Source: Methylocystis sp.
GTDB lineage: Bacteria; Pseudomonadota; Alphaproteobacteria; Rhizobiales; Beijerinckiaceae
NCBI GenBank assembly: GCA_002929055.1
Contig: PERY01000010.1
Coordinates: 1 to 64,000 of the forward strand
Length of the DNA stretch: 64,000 nucleotides
Reading direction: 5' to 3'
Shown here: in pieces, positions 8,471-18,082 of the stretch
Layout of the letters: every line of letters begins with the position of its first letter
Position numbering within the stretch: the stretch's first letter is position 1
Program-made: the position numbers and the translations under genes
The notes under the pieces: model-generated
Seen by the model: only the letters and a program-made list of their open reading frames with translations
Told to the model about the DNA's origin: nothing
Database searches by the model: none

Positions 8471-9073
8471 TCAGGCGACGCCGAGCCAGAAGGCGAAGGT
8501 TCCGACCGCCGCATGGGAGAAAACAAGCGGCCAGATGTTGCGCGTGACAAGATAGGCGCCCGCCCAGACGACGCCCGCGAAGAAGGTGTTGGCGAGCAGC
8601 AGCGGATCGCCATAGGCGCAGTGCATCAGCGAAAAAATCACCGAGGAGAAAAGGATATAGCTCCGGCCGGTCATCTGCAGGCGCTCGGCGATGAGCATTG
8701 GAATCGCGCGGCAGACGACCTCCTGGCAGGGGCTCGAGACGAGCACGTAGAAGGGCGCGAAGGCGAGCCAGTCGGGTTGCGACCGGCCCCCGACATAATT
8801 CGCCTCCAGAAAGATCAGGGCCGCGAGACCAAGCGTCAGGGCGATTCCCCCCGCCCAGTGGCGGGCGACCCAGGGCGGGCCAAAACCGAGCTCGGCGCGC
8901 GTGAAGCCTGTCGCGACGCAGGCGCCGATGCAAAGCGCCGAGACGATCAGCAGCGCCTCGAATCGCTGGTCGAAAGGCAGCAGCCCGCCGAGCACGGCCA
9001 GCCCCGGCAGGAGCAGGAGCGCCGAAAATCCGAGAGCCACCAGAGGGGGCCGTATGTCGCGCGAGAGCGTCAT
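8471..9073 (-). CDS. CPBP family intramembrane protease-like protein
   Basis: A 200-residue membrane protein with six or so hydrophobic helices and the three CPBP (Abi/Rce1-like) motifs. Motif 1 reads QEVVCR instead of the usual EExxxR; motif 2 is VIFSLMH; motif 3 is FSHAAVG. In Rce1-type enzymes the first Glu of motif 1 is catalytic, so the Gln here may mean weak or altered activity. I chose ATG at 9073; the frame opens with TTG 36 bases earlier. It is transcribed toward the ceramidase-like gene. Roles of bacterial members range from peptide maturation to bacteriocin immunity. Confidence 0.78.
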   Translation of the reverse strand: MTLSRDIRPPLVALGFSALLLLPGLAVLGGLLPFDQRFEALLIVSALCIGACVATGFTRAELGFGPPWVARHWAGGIALTLGLAALIFLEANYVGGRSQPDWLAFAPFYVLVSSPCQEVVCRAIPMLIAERLQMTGRSYILFSSVIFSLMHCAYGDPLLLANTFFAGVVWAGAYLVTRNIWPLVFSHAAVGTFAFWLGVA

Positions 9074-9427
9074 AACAACGCAACATATTCGTGTATGCGG
9101 CGGCTCCAAGCGGTTTCTTTGTCATAATTGCTTGTGTCCGCGAGCGCTGCGGGTTGGGGCGCCTTTCGCAGGCGCACAATTTTTAATCGCGCGCGAATCG
9201 TCGCAAGGAAGTGATTCGGCTTGGAATCAGGGCTTTTTCCCAAGTCTTCGGCTCCTTGACTTCAACGTGGCCCGTCAATATGTTGCGCGCGGCTCGGAAG
9301 GGCTCGGCTGCAAGGCCGGGTTTTTTCGAATCAAGCCGTTCCCGGAACCGAAGACAGATCCCCCGAACAAGCCGCCCCGGCCATCGTTCAATTTTGCGCG
9401 CCCTTCAGGCGCGCGAGGAGAGAGCCG
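9074..9427. other. Intergenic region upstream of the ATP synthase operon
   Basis: About 350 bases between the divergent CPBP gene and atpI. It must hold the promoters of both. A TTGACT at 9256 could be a -35 but no well-spaced -10 follows, so I do not call one. GAGGAGAGAG at 9414-9424 is the ribosome site of atpI. I see no RNA gene. Confidence 0.5.
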
Positions 9428-9778
9428 ATGAACGCGGACGACGACAAGCGGGACGCAGAACAGGACGCGCTCAACGCGCGGCTCGAGAAGCTCAACAATG
9501 CGCTCAGGCAGCGCGAGGAAGAGCGTCTCGCCCGGGAAGCGCCGCCGCCGGAGAGAAGGGGCCTGTCACGGGCGTTGAGCGTTGGCCTCAACGCTTTTTC
9601 GGAGTTTGTGGGCGCGGTGCTCGTGGGCGGGTTCGTCGGCTGGAAGGCGGATGAATGGCTTGGCACTCGGCCCTGGCTGATGATCGTCCTGCTCGGTCTC
9701 GGCATAGCGGCTGGATTTTGGAATATCTATCGCGTGGCGAAGCCGAAGGCTGAGCCGGGCGAGACTGGCGAAGTCTAG
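9428..9778 (+). CDS. atpI: F0F1 ATP synthase assembly protein AtpI
   Basis: A 116-residue protein with a charged N-terminal region containing a short coiled coil (about residues 10-40), followed by two membrane helices (about 57-74 and 83-101). The second half has the AtpI pattern VGGFVGWKADEWLG. AtpI assists assembly of the c-ring and may carry Mg2+. ATG at 9428 follows a GAGGAGAG ribosome site. It leads the F0 operon, 59 bases before atpB, the normal alphaproteobacterial order. Confidence 0.92.
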   Translation: MNADDDKRDAEQDALNARLEKLNNALRQREEERLAREAPPPERRGLSRALSVGLNAFSEFVGAVLVGGFVGWKADEWLGTRPWLMIVLLGLGIAAGFWNIYRVAKPKAEPGETGEV

Positions 9779-9837
9779 AAGGCGCGCGCGGCGCGCCGCT
9801 AATCGAGGGCCGGGCGGAAACGTTCGGGAAGACGACG

Positions 9838-10596
9838 ATGAGTGCGGAAGCGCCGAATCCGATCGAGCAATTTGAGCTTCACCGCTACTTCCCGCACCAG
9901 ATCGCGGGCGTCGAGACCTCGTTCACCAACGCTTCGCTTTACATGCTGCTCGCGGCGGTGGGCGTCGTGCTGCTGATGGTGGTCGCGACTTCACGCAAGG
10001 CGATCGTGCCGGGCCGCTTCCAGGCGCTCGCGGAAATGCTTTACGAGTTCGTCGCGAACACCGTCCGCCAGACGGCCGGCAAGGAGGGCATGAAGTTCTT
10101 CCCCTTCGTGTTCTCGCTCTTTTCCTTCATCCTCATCTCGAATCTGATCGGGCTCATCCCCTACACCTATTCGGTGACGAGCCAGATCGTCGTGACCGCC
10201 GCATTCGCGGTGCTGGTCATCCTGCTCGTGACCGCCTATGGCTTCTACCGGAACGGCTTCGGCTTCCTGAAGCTCTTCGTGCCGCATGGCGTGCCGCTGC
10301 CGGTGCTGGTGATCCTCGTCCCGATCGAGATCATTTCCTTCCTGTCGCGCCCCGTGTCGCTCTCCATCCGTCTTTTCGCCAACATCCTGGCAGGCCACGT
10401 CACGCTCGCGGTGTTCGGCGGCTTCGTCGTGCTGCTGCTCGCGGCTGGCGGCGTCTATCAGGCGCTGGCGCCGATCCCGCTGCTCGCGATCATTGCGCTT
10501 TACGCGCTGGAGCTTCTGGTGGCCTTCTTGCAGGCCTTCGTCTTCAGCGTTCTGACTTGCGTCTATCTCAACGACGCGATCCATCCGGGCCACTGA
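9838..10596 (+). CDS. atpB: ATP synthase F0 subunit a
   Basis: A 252-residue integral membrane protein with five to six helices. The C-terminal part contains [18 protein letters not shown], whose Arg is the essential stator residue facing the c-ring carboxylate, and the conserved [13 protein letters not shown] helix. It forms the two proton half-channels of F0. The opening [13 protein letters not shown] is typical of alphaproteobacterial subunit a. Second gene of the F0 operon, 46 bases upstream of atpE. Confidence 0.98.
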   Translation: MSAEAPNPIEQFELHRYFPHQIAGVETSFTNASLYMLLAAVGVVLLMVVATSRKAIVPGRFQALAEMLYEFVANTVRQTAGKEGMKFFPFVFSLFSFILISNLIGLIPYTYSVTSQIVVTAAFAVLVILLVTAYGFYRNGFGFLKLFVPHGVPLPVLVILVPIEIISFLSRPVSLSIRLFANILAGHVTLAVFGGFVVLLLAAGGVYQALAPIPLLAIIALYALELLVAFLQAFVFSVLTCVYLNDAIHPGH

Positions 10597-10642
10597 TAAA
10601 CATCCAACAATAAACGTCGCCCCATCTCTGCAGGAGAAGACT

Positions 10643-10864
10643 ATGGCTACTGAAATGAATCTGATCGGCGCGGGTCTCGCCGCGATCGGCACCGGCGCTG
10701 CGGCGATCGGCGTCGGCATCATCTTCGGCAACTTCGTCAACGGCGCCCTGCGCAATCCGTCGGCGGCCGCGAGCCAGTTCACCAACGCGATCATCGGCGC
10801 GGCTCTCGCCGAAGGCCTGGGCATCTTCGCCTTCGTCATCGCGCTGCTGCTGTATCTGAAGTAA
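10643..10864 (+). CDS. atpE: ATP synthase F0 subunit c
   Basis: A 73-residue hairpin of two membrane helices. Helix 1 is Gly/Ala-rich ([17 protein letters not shown]). The polar loop carries RNP, and helix 2 carries the proton-binding Glu in [11 protein letters not shown] (about residue 57). It forms the rotating c-ring. The ribosome site GCAGGAGA precedes ATG at 10643. The 113-base gap to the next gene is the widest in the operon. Confidence 0.98.
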   Translation: MATEMNLIGAGLAAIGTGAAAIGVGIIFGNFVNGALRNPSAAASQFTNAIIGAALAEGLGIFAFVIALLLYLK

Positions 10865-10977
10865 AAGCTTCCCTGCAGTCTTGCGAGGCGCGCCCTTCTG
10901 GAGCGCGCCTCGTAGCCGTACGCTCCCGCAGAGGCGCCTCGCGTTCAAACCGCGCGCCGCGTCGAAGACTTTGGATC

Positions 10978-11568
10978 ATGTCCATGGCGATCATCTCTTC
11001 CGCCTATGCCGCCGAGGCCGAGCAGGAAGCTCCCGAGACCCACGAGTCCGTTGGCGCGCCTGGCGGCGAAGCCCATCACGAAGGCGGATTTCCGCCCTTC
11101 CAGACCGAGAATTTCGCGCCGCAACTCGTGTGGCTCGTCCTGATCTTCGGTTTCCTCTACCTTCTCATGTCGCGCATCGCGCTGCCGCGCGTCGGCGGCA
11201 TCATCGAGAACCGCGACGCCAAGATCGCCGCCGACCTCGACGCCTCACGCGAGATGCAGGCGAAGGCGCAGGCAGCCGCCGCGGCCAATGACGAGAATTT
11301 GCGTCTGCGCCGCGAAGAGGCCCAGACCATCGGCCGCGACGCGCAGCAGAAGATCGCCAATGAAACGGCGGCGCAGCGCACGCGCGCCGAATCCGAGGCA
11401 AGCGAAAAGATCCGCGCCGCCGAAGCCCGCATCGCCGAGGCCAAAAGCGCAGCGCTCGCCAATGTCGAGGGGATCGCGCTCGACGCGGCGGCCTCGATCG
11501 TCGAGAAGCTCACCGGCGCGCCGGCGGATCGCGCCAAGCTCGCCGCCCAATATAAAGCCGTGAACTGA
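10978..11568 (+). CDS. atpG: ATP synthase F0 subunit b'
   Basis: A 196-residue stator protein. An N-terminal His/Glu-rich segment precedes one membrane helix (about 43-61, LVWLVLIFGFLYLLMSRIALP) and a long Ala/Arg/Glu helix for the peripheral stalk. Having two b-type genes in tandem, this one longer and first, is the alphaproteobacterial b'/b arrangement. The fragment IIENRDAKIAADLDASREMQ matches b' proteins. Fourth gene of the operon, 13 bases before atpF. Confidence 0.93.
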   Translation: MSMAIISSAYAAEAEQEAPETHESVGAPGGEAHHEGGFPPFQTENFAPQLVWLVLIFGFLYLLMSRIALPRVGGIIENRDAKIAADLDASREMQAKAQAAAAANDENLRLRREEAQTIGRDAQQKIANETAAQRTRAESEASEKIRAAEARIAEAKSAALANVEGIALDAAASIVEKLTGAPADRAKLAAQYKAVN

Positions 11569-11581
11569 GGAGACGCGTTCC

Positions 11582-12079
11582 ATGCATTTCGACGCGGAAT
11601 TTTACGTCGCCGTCGGTTTCACGCTCTTCCTGATCGTGTTGCTGTGGGCCGGCGCCCATTCGAAATTCGCAGCCATGATCGATGCGCGCATCGACCGCAT
11701 CAAGGGCGAGCTTGCGGAGGCCGAGCGCCTGCGTTCGGAGGCCGAGACGCTTCTCGCCTCCTTCGAGAAGAAACGCGAGGAAGCCGAGGCCGAGGCCAGG
11801 GCGATCGTGGCTCAGGCGAAGGAAGAAGCCGATCTCATAGCCGCCGAGGGCAAGCGCCGTCTCGACGAATTCATGGCCCGCAGCGTGAAGCAGGTGGAGC
11901 AGAAAATCGCCATGGCCGAGGCCCAGGCGAGCGCCGAAGTGCGCGCCGCCGCCGCTGACGCCGCCGTGAAGGTGGCCGAGCGGGTTCTCGCCACCGGCGA
12001 GGCCGGCAAGGATTTCGTCGCCGCAGGCATCAACGAGGTCAAGGCGCTGGGCGAGCGCGCGCGCTACGTCTCGAACTGA
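11582..12079 (+). CDS. atpF: ATP synthase F0 subunit b
   Basis: A 165-residue protein with one N-terminal membrane helix (about 8-24, VAVGFTLFLIVLLWAG) followed by IDARIDRIKGELAEAERLR and a continuous amphipathic helix, the dimerising stalk that holds F1 against rotation. It pairs with the upstream b' subunit. GAGGAGACG precedes ATG at 11582. It is the last gene of this F0 operon; the F1 genes (atpHAGDC) are elsewhere. A strong terminator follows within 25 bases. Confidence 0.96.
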   Translation: MHFDAEFYVAVGFTLFLIVLLWAGAHSKFAAMIDARIDRIKGELAEAERLRSEAETLLASFEKKREEAEAEARAIVAQAKEEADLIAAEGKRRLDEFMARSVKQVEQKIAMAEAQASAEVRAAAADAAVKVAERVLATGEAGKDFVAAGINEVKALGERARYVSN

Positions 12080-12100
12080 AAGCGGCGCGAAGAGTTTACG

Positions 12101-12135
12101 AAAGGGTCGGCGTCTTCAGCGTCGACCCTTTTTCT
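12101..12135 (+). terminator. Terminator of the atp operon
   Basis: AAGGGTCG-type left arm and CGACCCTT-type right arm form a hairpin followed by TTTTTCTTTTT. It begins about 20 bases after the atpF stop. The right arm and T-run overlap the last codons of the convergent gene ending at 12116, so those codons (Lys-Lys-Lys-Lys-Gly-Arg-Arg) share the terminator sequence. Confidence 0.88.
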
Positions 12136-12718
12136 TTTTGCCCGCCGGCTTCTCGTCGCCGGCGTCGGCCGCGCCCTGCGTGAAGCCGATCAGGATTTCA
12201 TATTCCTCGATCGCCTTGGGAGAGGGCGGCGCCGAGATTGGCTCGGCGAGGATTTGAAAGTCCGCCCGCGCCGCGCCCGAAGGAATGGTGGCGCCCACCC
12301 GGTAATTCTTCGAGCTGACGATAGAATCGTCCTTGGTGCGCCGAAGCGCGATCCGCAAGGTTCCGCCATAAGCGCCCGGCGCGCCCGCGGGGCCGAGCAT
12401 CGCGTCGCCCTCGACGCCGACGCGGATCGACACATGGTCGCCCTCCACGATGCATTCGCGCGCGGTCTTCTTGATCGAAACCTGATGATGCACGCTCGCC
12501 GCATCCGCGCCTGCCGGCGTGCGCAGCATCTCCGTGCCATTCTCAATGACGATTACGGGGCAGTCGGCCGTCGCGCCGGGGGTTAGCGGCGCCTCCTTGT
12601 CCCCGCCGCCGAAGAAGCCCGGAACGCCGATCCTGGGCAGATCGAGCGCCTGCGCCGGAAACGCGCTCAGCGTTGCGGCCAGAAAAAGAGCCGGAAATTT
12701 GGGAGAGGCCATCTTCAC
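12116..12718 (-). CDS. Hypothetical secreted protein
   Basis: A 200-residue protein with a signal peptide (MASPKFPALFLAATLSAFPAQA, cut near residue 24). A globular region with two Cys (DCPVIVIENG and RECIVEG) follows, then a basic Lys/Arg tail. I do not recognise a family; it resembles uncharacterised exported proteins of Hyphomicrobiales. It lies 15 bases downstream of the IalB gene and is probably co-transcribed, suggesting a shared envelope role. Its 3' end overlaps the atp terminator. Confidence 0.65.
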   Translation of the reverse strand: MKMASPKFPALFLAATLSAFPAQALDLPRIGVPGFFGGGDKEAPLTPGATADCPVIVIENGTEMLRTPAGADAASVHHQVSIKKTARECIVEGDHVSIRVGVEGDAMLGPAGAPGAYGGTLRIALRRTKDDSIVSSKNYRVGATIPSGAARADFQILAEPISAPPSPKAIEEYEILIGFTQGAADAGDEKPAGKKKKGRR

Positions 12719-12733
12719 CTCAAAACCTTCCTG

Positions 12734-13267
12734 TTAGGGGAGTTTAGCATAGCCTTCCTTGAAGCCCTGCAGAACCAGCGGCAGGCCGATGCCCTCTTCG
12801 GGCACCTGATGGATGATGAAGGTCGCCGTCTTGCCGTTGCGCAACTGCTCGACCAGCTTGTCGTCCATCACGACCTCGGCGACGCAGCCGGTCGGCAGGC
12901 ATTTGACAAAGCCGGCGCGTCCAATGTCGGTTTCGTCGATTTTGAGACCAAGACCATTGGGCAGCAGCACGCCGAGCGGCGCGATGACGCGCAGGAGGCG
13001 GCTTTTCCCGTCGCTCGTCTTCAATATGATGATGACGAGATTGACGTTGCTCTTGTCTTCGGCGACGACGCTTTGAATGAGCGCGCATTGTTCCGCGCTC
13101 GCGCCGGCGGGAGTCTCGCAGCGGATCTCCCAGTCTCCGAACTTGGATTTCACGACTCCCTGCGCGAGCCCGGGGCCGCCTGCCGCCGCGACCAGAACGG
13201 CCGCAATGGCCCCCGCGACGAACTGTCGCAACGGCGGCGGGGACGGTTTAGCGCGCGAAGGCTTCAT
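12734..13267 (-). CDS. Invasion-associated locus B (IalB) family protein
   Basis: A 177-residue exported protein with a signal peptide ending near GLAQG (residues 33-37). The mature part begins with KSKFGDWEIRCE and contains AEQCALIQSVVAED, LRVIAPLGVLLPNGLGLKID and FVKCLPTGCVAEV, the recurrent IalB blocks with conserved Cys. IalB was named from Bartonella; in free-living alphaproteobacteria the family is a periplasmic or outer-envelope protein of unclear function. It heads a two-gene unit with the following hypothetical protein. Confidence 0.88.
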   Translation of the reverse strand: MKPSRAKPSPPPLRQFVAGAIAAVLVAAAGGPGLAQGVVKSKFGDWEIRCETPAGASAEQCALIQSVVAEDKSNVNLVIIILKTSDGKSRLLRVIAPLGVLLPNGLGLKIDETDIGRAGFVKCLPTGCVAEVVMDDKLVEQLRNGKTATFIIHQVPEEGIGLPLVLQGFKEGYAKLP

Positions 13268-13604
13268 GATCGCTCCAGCAGCGGTATCTTAGGATCAAGC
13301 CGATCCTGCAGGGAAAAGCGGGCCGCTTCGCGGCGCCGCGCCATAGGGCGAAAGGTATGTGTTGGGTAGCAAATGGACCCGCCCTGTCAAGCAGAGGCGC
13401 ACACGGGCGGCCGGACCTTGCTGAAGCCTTCCCCGCGCGACCATTTGCCGGTAATAATTCGGCATTGCAGCAATTGCGCGGGGCCAGCGTTTGTGGTTGA
13501 ACCGAAGCCATGTCGGGTCGCCGCTTTCGACGCGGAAATCGTGCTCGAAAATTGCATAAAAGAACCCAAAACTGTCTGACGAGAAGGTGCGAGAGGCGAC
13601 CTGC
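13268..13604. other. Divergent intergenic region upstream of ctaC
   Basis: This 337-base gap separates the IalB gene from the cytochrome oxidase operon and must carry both promoters. I find no convincing sigma-70 pair, Fnr box or other operator. A GAGAAGGTGCGAGAGG stretch just before 13605 serves as the ctaC ribosome region. Confidence 0.45.
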
Positions 13605-14465
13605 ATGTCTACGGGCCAAAGAAACTACCTTTCCCTCGGGGCGCGAGTCGGAGCGGCCGCGCTTCCGCTCATCTTCTTCGCGGGCCTCGCATACGCCCAG
13701 GTTGAGGGCCAGCCAACCCCCGGCGGCATCGGCCTGCCGGCCACGGTGACCGAAGTCGGGCGGGAGACGCAGACGTTCTACAACGCGCTCCTGCTGCCGA
13801 TCATCACCTTCATCGCCCTGTCGGTTCTGGGTCTCCTCCTGTACGTCTGCTGGCGCTACAACGAGCAGGCGAACCCGGTGCCCTCGAAACTGACGCACCA
13901 CACGGGCCTGGAGATCGTCTGGACCCTGATCCCGATCCTCATCCTCGTCGTCATCTCCATTCCCTCCTTCCGCATCCTGACCCATCAGGTGGAAATCCCG
14001 GAATCGAAGATCACGATCAAGGTCACCGGGAATCAGTGGTACTGGTCCTATAAATACCCTGAAGATCAGGGTGGCGGCTTCGGTTTCGACCAGCTCATGA
14101 AGCCGGAGGCTGAACTGAAGGAAGGTGAGCCCCGCCTTCTCGCAGTCGACAATGAGGCCCTGGTGCCGGTGAACGAGGTCGTGAAGCTCCAGATCACCGC
14201 CGCGGACGTGATTCATTCCTTCGTCATCCCCGCCTTCGGCGTCCGCATGGACGCCGTGCCGGGCCGCCTGAACGAAACCTGGTTCAAGGCGGAGAAGGAA
14301 GGCGTCTATTACGGCCAGTGCTCGAAGATCTGCGGCAAGGATCACGCTTTCATGCCGATGGCGATCCGCGTCGTGAGCCGCGAGAAATACGACGAGTGGC
14401 TGGCGGAGGCGAAGAAGAAATTCGCCGCCGCCGGGTCGCCCGCGCGGCTCGCCGCGAGCGAATAG
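13605..14465 (+). CDS. ctaC: Cytochrome c oxidase subunit II
   Basis: A 286-residue precursor with an N-terminal signal (hydrophobic, ending near AYAQ), two membrane helices and a periplasmic cupredoxin domain. The CuA site is present: an upstream His ([10 protein letters not shown]) and the CxxxC-x3-H-x2-M cluster in [15 protein letters not shown] near the C-terminus. The aromatic run [10 protein letters not shown], the electron entry path from cytochrome c, is also there. ATG at 13605 is chosen over an in-frame start 18 bases upstream. First gene of the aa3-oxidase operon. Confidence 0.97.
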   Translation: MSTGQRNYLSLGARVGAAALPLIFFAGLAYAQVEGQPTPGGIGLPATVTEVGRETQTFYNALLLPIITFIALSVLGLLLYVCWRYNEQANPVPSKLTHHTGLEIVWTLIPILILVVISIPSFRILTHQVEIPESKITIKVTGNQWYWSYKYPEDQGGGFGFDQLMKPEAELKEGEPRLLAVDNEALVPVNEVVKLQITAADVIHSFVIPAFGVRMDAVPGRLNETWFKAEKEGVYYGQCSKICGKDHAFMPMAIRVVSREKYDEWLAEAKKKFAAAGSPARLAASE

Positions 14466-14512
14466 GCGCGCTGAAGAAGACGCAAGACATCATAGACGCT
14501 GAGGAAAAAACG

Positions 14513-16174
14513 ATGGCGAGTTCGACTGCCGGAGCGCATGATCACCCTACGGGAGTGCGCCGCTTTCTCTTCTCCACGAATCACAAGGACATCGGCACGC
14601 TCTATCTGGTCCTCGCCGTCATCGGCGGCATGGTGGGCCTGCTGATGTCGATCGGCATCCGCGCCGAGCTGATGTATCCGGGGATCAACGTGTTCCCCGG
14701 CCTTGCGAGCCTCATCAACGGCGCCGATCCCTCCATGGGCGTCGATGCGGGCAAGAATCTCTATAACGTCTTCATCACCGCGCATGGCGTGCTTATGATC
14801 TTCTACATGGTCATGCCCGCGCTGATGGGCGGCTACGCCAACTGGTTCGTGCCGATCATGATCGGCGCGCCGGACATGGCCTTCCCGCGCCTCAACAACA
14901 TCTCCTTCTGGTTCCTCGCGGTCTCGCTGGTGCTGCTGGTGATGTCCATGTTCGTGGAAGGCGCGCCGGGCATGATGGGCTTTGGCGGCGGCTGGGTGTT
15001 CTATCCGCCGCTGTCGTCGAACATCGGCCATCCCGGCCCGGCGATGGACTTCGTCATCCTGGCGCTGCATCTGGCCGGCGCCTCGTCGATCCTGGGTTCG
15101 ATCAACATCATCACCACGATCTTCAACATGCGCGCCCCGGGCATGACGCTGCACAAGATGCCGCTCTTCGCCTGGTCGATGCTCGTGACCGCCTTCCTGC
15201 TGGTGCTGACGCTCCCGGTTCTCGCCGGCGCCATCACCATGCTGCTGACGGACCGCAACTTCGGCACCATGTTCTATGATCCGGCCGGCGGTGGCGACCC
15301 GCTGCTGTTCCAGCATCTGTTCTGGTTCTTCGGCCATCCGGAAGTCTATGTTCTGATCCTGCCGGCCTTCGGCCTCATCAGCCACATCGTGTCGACCTTC
15401 TCCAGGAAGCCGGTCTTCGGCTATCTCGGCATGGCCTACGCGATGGTCGCCATCGGCTTCCTCGGCTGCATCGTGTGGGCGCACCACATGTATACGGTCG
15501 GTCTGTCGCTCAACGCCCAGCGCTACTTCGTCTTCGCGACAATGGTGATCGCGGTGCCCACCGGCATCAAGATATTCTCCTGGATCGCGACGATGTGGGG
15601 CGGCTCGATCTCGTTCCGCGCGCCGATGATCTGGGCGATCGGCTTCATCTTCGTGTTCACCATGGGCGGCGTCACCGGCGTCGTGCTGGCGAATGCAGCG
15701 GCCGACCGCCAGCTCCACGAGACCTACTTCGTGGTGGCGCACTTCCACTACACCATGTCGCTGGGCGCAGTGTTCGGGGTCTTCGCGGGCTTCTACTACT
15801 GGTTCCCGAAGATGACGGGCTATCTCTACAACGAGACGCTGTCGAAGCTGCACTTCATCGTGCTCTTCATCGGCGTGAACCTCACCTTCTTCCCGCAGCA
15901 CTTCCTGGGTCTTTCCGGCATGCCGCGCCGCTACATCGACTATCCGGACGCATTCGCGATCTGGAACTATATCTCGTCGATCGGCGCGTTCATCGGCGGC
16001 GTCAGCATGATCGTCTTCTTCTATTGCGTCATCGAGGCGTTCATGAAGAAGCGTGAAGCCGGCGCCAATCCGTGGGGCGCGGGCGCCACGACGCTGGAGT
16101 GGACGCTGCCGTCGCCGCCGCCCTTCCATCAGTTCGAGGTGCTGCCGCGGATCAGCGGTTCGGGCCACCAGTAA
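14513..16174 (+). CDS. ctaD: Cytochrome c oxidase subunit I
   Basis: A 553-residue heme-copper oxidase with 12 membrane helices. It opens [13 protein letters not shown] and carries the low-spin heme His ([13 protein letters not shown]). The CuB/active-site block [17 protein letters not shown] includes His and the cross-linked Tyr, followed by the His pair [21 protein letters not shown] carries the heme a3 and heme a ligands. Glu of GHPEVY marks an A1-type D-channel enzyme. It reduces O2 to water while pumping protons. ATG at 14513; no terminator separates it from ctaC. Confidence 0.98.
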   Translation: MASSTAGAHDHPTGVRRFLFSTNHKDIGTLYLVLAVIGGMVGLLMSIGIRAELMYPGINVFPGLASLINGADPSMGVDAGKNLYNVFITAHGVLMIFYMVMPALMGGYANWFVPIMIGAPDMAFPRLNNISFWFLAVSLVLLVMSMFVEGAPGMMGFGGGWVFYPPLSSNIGHPGPAMDFVILALHLAGASSILGSINIITTIFNMRAPGMTLHKMPLFAWSMLVTAFLLVLTLPVLAGAITMLLTDRNFGTMFYDPAGGGDPLLFQHLFWFFGHPEVYVLILPAFGLISHIVSTFSRKPVFGYLGMAYAMVAIGFLGCIVWAHHMYTVGLSLNAQRYFVFATMVIAVPTGIKIFSWIATMWGGSISFRAPMIWAIGFIFVFTMGGVTGVVLANAAADRQLHETYFVVAHFHYTMSLGAVFGVFAGFYYWFPKMTGYLYNETLSKLHFIVLFIGVNLTFFPQHFLGLSGMPRRYIDYPDAFAIWNYISSIGAFIGGVSMIVFFYCVIEAFMKKREAGANPWGAGATTLEWTLPSPPPFHQFEVLPRISGSGHQ

Positions 16175-16263
16175 CAAGGATCGACCGGCGCGGTTTTCTC
16201 CGCGCCGGTCGCCCGCAAACGGGCAATCGCGTTTCTGTCAGTTCACGAGCAAATGGACGAGCG

Positions 16264-17202
16264 ATGAGCGACGCTTCCTATCTCGACGACGGCCAGCGCC
16301 TCGCGCCGGACATCCCGGTCGCGGCGCCTTCGGACTATTTCAAGCTGCTGAAGCCGCGCGTGATGACGCTCGTGGTGCTAACGGCGCTCGCCGGCATTCT
16401 TCTGGCGCCCGTTCCGCCGCATCCGCTCATCGCCTTCGTCGCGATACTCGCGATCGCCGTCGGCGCCGGGGCCTCCGGCGCGCTCAACATGTGGTACGAC
16501 GCGGACATCGACGCCATCATGACGCGCACCGCGCTCCGCCCGATTCCCGCCGGCAGGCTCGAGCCCGAATCGGCGCTCGCCTTCGGCATGGTGTTGTCGA
16601 TGCTATCGGTCTTCACGCTGGGCTTCGCCACCAACTGGCTCGCCGCGGCGCTGCTGGCTTTCACCATCTTCTTCTATGTCGCCATCTACACGATGTGGCT
16701 GAAGCGCTCAACGCCGCAAAACATCGTGATCGGCGGCGCGGCGGGCGCGCTTCCGCCGATCGTCGGCTACGCGGCCGCCACTGGGGAGATCGGCTTCGCC
16801 AGCGTCGTGCTCTTCGCCATCATCTTCGTCTGGACGCCGCCGCATTTCTGGGCGCTGGCGATCATGAAGCATGACGACTACGGGCGGGCCGGCGTCCCGA
16901 TGATGCCGAATGCGCTGGGAACGGATCGCACGCGGCTTGAAATTCTGGTCTATTCGCTCATTCTCGCGCCGCTCGGCGTCGCCCCCTGGTTCTGCGGCTT
17001 TGCTGGCCCTGTCTACGGGGCGATCGCCGCCGCCTCGGGGGCCTATTTCGCCTGGCTCGCGTGGGATGTTTATCGCAAGCGCGAGGGAGACGCGGCGCGG
17101 CGCGCATCGCTGAAGCTCTTCCTTTTCTCGATTTCCTACCTCTTCCTCCTGTTCCTGATTCTCGTCGCCGAGCGGGCGTTGCATCTCTTCGGGATCGTCT
17201 AG
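16264..17202 (+). CDS. ctaB: Protoheme IX farnesyltransferase (heme O synthase)
   Basis: A 312-residue UbiA-family prenyltransferase with eight to nine membrane helices. The first Asp-rich motif is [15 protein letters not shown] (about residues 78-92) and the second loop has [10 protein letters not shown]. It adds a farnesyl group to heme b to give heme O, the precursor of heme A needed by the oxidase encoded next to it. ATG at 16264 begins [11 protein letters not shown]; the open frame before it is non-homologous. Third gene of the operon. Confidence 0.97.
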   Translation: MSDASYLDDGQRLAPDIPVAAPSDYFKLLKPRVMTLVVLTALAGILLAPVPPHPLIAFVAILAIAVGAGASGALNMWYDADIDAIMTRTALRPIPAGRLEPESALAFGMVLSMLSVFTLGFATNWLAAALLAFTIFFYVAIYTMWLKRSTPQNIVIGGAAGALPPIVGYAAATGEIGFASVVLFAIIFVWTPPHFWALAIMKHDDYGRAGVPMMPNALGTDRTRLEILVYSLILAPLGVAPWFCGFAGPVYGAIAAASGAYFAWLAWDVYRKREGDAARRASLKLFLFSISYLFLLFLILVAERALHLFGIV

Positions 17203-17224
17203 GCGGAGCGCAGAGGGAGCAAAC

Positions 17225-17410
17225 ATGAGCAACGAACCCGCCAGCAAGCCAGCCATCGCCGAAGATGGCGTCGTCCTGACCCCCGAGCAGGCGGGCAGCC
17301 GTCGCGCGCGCAATATTGCGATCGGCGTCATGGTGGCTCTTCTGGTCGTGCTGTTTTACGCAGTCACAATCGTGCGCCTCGGCAGCGCCGTCGCCAACAG
17401 GGCGATCTGA
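17225..17410 (+). CDS. Small CoxF-like membrane protein
   Basis: A 61-residue protein with a hydrophilic N-terminus (VVLTPEQAGSRRARNIAIG) and one membrane helix (about residues 34-52). A short protein of this pattern, with LTPEQ-x3-RRARN ahead of a single helix, usually sits between ctaB and ctaG in alphaproteobacteria and is often called CoxF. It is assumed to help oxidase assembly but its role is not established. GAGGGAGC precedes ATG at 17225, and its stop is 2 bases before ctaG. Confidence 0.8.
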   Translation: MSNEPASKPAIAEDGVVLTPEQAGSRRARNIAIGVMVALLVVLFYAVTIVRLGSAVANRAI

Positions 17411-17412
17411 CG

Positions 17413-18009
17413 ATGATCCAACTCGCGCCCCAGACGCCGAAGCGCCCGCGCAATGTCGCGGCTGCGCTCGTCTTTGGTTCGGTCGCGATGCTTGCGCTCT
17501 CCTTCGCCTCGGTTCCGCTTTATCGCGCCTTCTGCGCCGCCACCGGTTTCGGCGGCACCCCTCAGGTCGGCAAGACCTCAGCCGCGACCCGGCAGGGCGA
17601 GCGTCGCCTCAGCGTCGGCTTCGACTCCAATGTCGCGCGCGACCTGCCCTGGCGCTTCGAACCCGAGGTTTCGAAGGTCTCGCTGCGCACCGGCGAGACG
17701 AAAACGATCTATTACAAGGTCGTCAATCTTTCCGATCGCGAGACGAGCGGGCAGGCCGCATATAATGTGAGCCCCGATCAGGCCGGCGCCTTCTTCGTGA
17801 AGGTCGCCTGCTTCTGTTTCGAGGAGAAGCGCCTCGGCCCGCATGAGACGGCCGAATGGCCGGTGGTTTTCTATCTCGACCCGGCGCTCGAGAAGGAAGA
17901 ATCGATGCGCCGCGTCGAGGAGATAACGCTTTCCTATTCCTTCTATCCGACCAAGACGCCGGCCAAAGCCAAGACCAGCGACGCGGCCGGACAGAAGCCG
18001 AAGACCTGA
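17413..18009 (+). CDS. ctaG: Cytochrome c oxidase assembly protein CtaG (Cox11)
   Basis: A 198-residue protein anchored by one N-terminal helix (about 15-33) with a periplasmic immunoglobulin-like domain. The copper-binding Cys pair is seen as ACFCFEEKRL, with the conserved Cys just after the helix in YRAFCAATGFGGT. Cox11/CtaG delivers copper to the CuB site of subunit I. The C-terminal tail is Lys/Ala-rich. It follows the small CoxF-like gene and precedes ctaE, as in other Hyphomicrobiales. Confidence 0.96.
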   Translation: MIQLAPQTPKRPRNVAAALVFGSVAMLALSFASVPLYRAFCAATGFGGTPQVGKTSAATRQGERRLSVGFDSNVARDLPWRFEPEVSKVSLRTGETKTIYYKVVNLSDRETSGQAAYNVSPDQAGAFFVKVACFCFEEKRLGPHETAEWPVVFYLDPALEKEESMRRVEEITLSYSFYPTKTPAKAKTSDAAGQKPKT

Positions 18010-18082
18010 CCGCCGGCCGCGCCGGCGCAAGATTGAACGCAGAACACGCCGGGCGACCGGCGAATGACAAGGAAGACCGAAA

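Noticed and set aside
14342-16177. A 611-residue open frame antisense to ctaD
   Set aside because: A shadow of the GC-rich third positions of ctaD; its His/Arg/Glu-rich sequence matches no fold.
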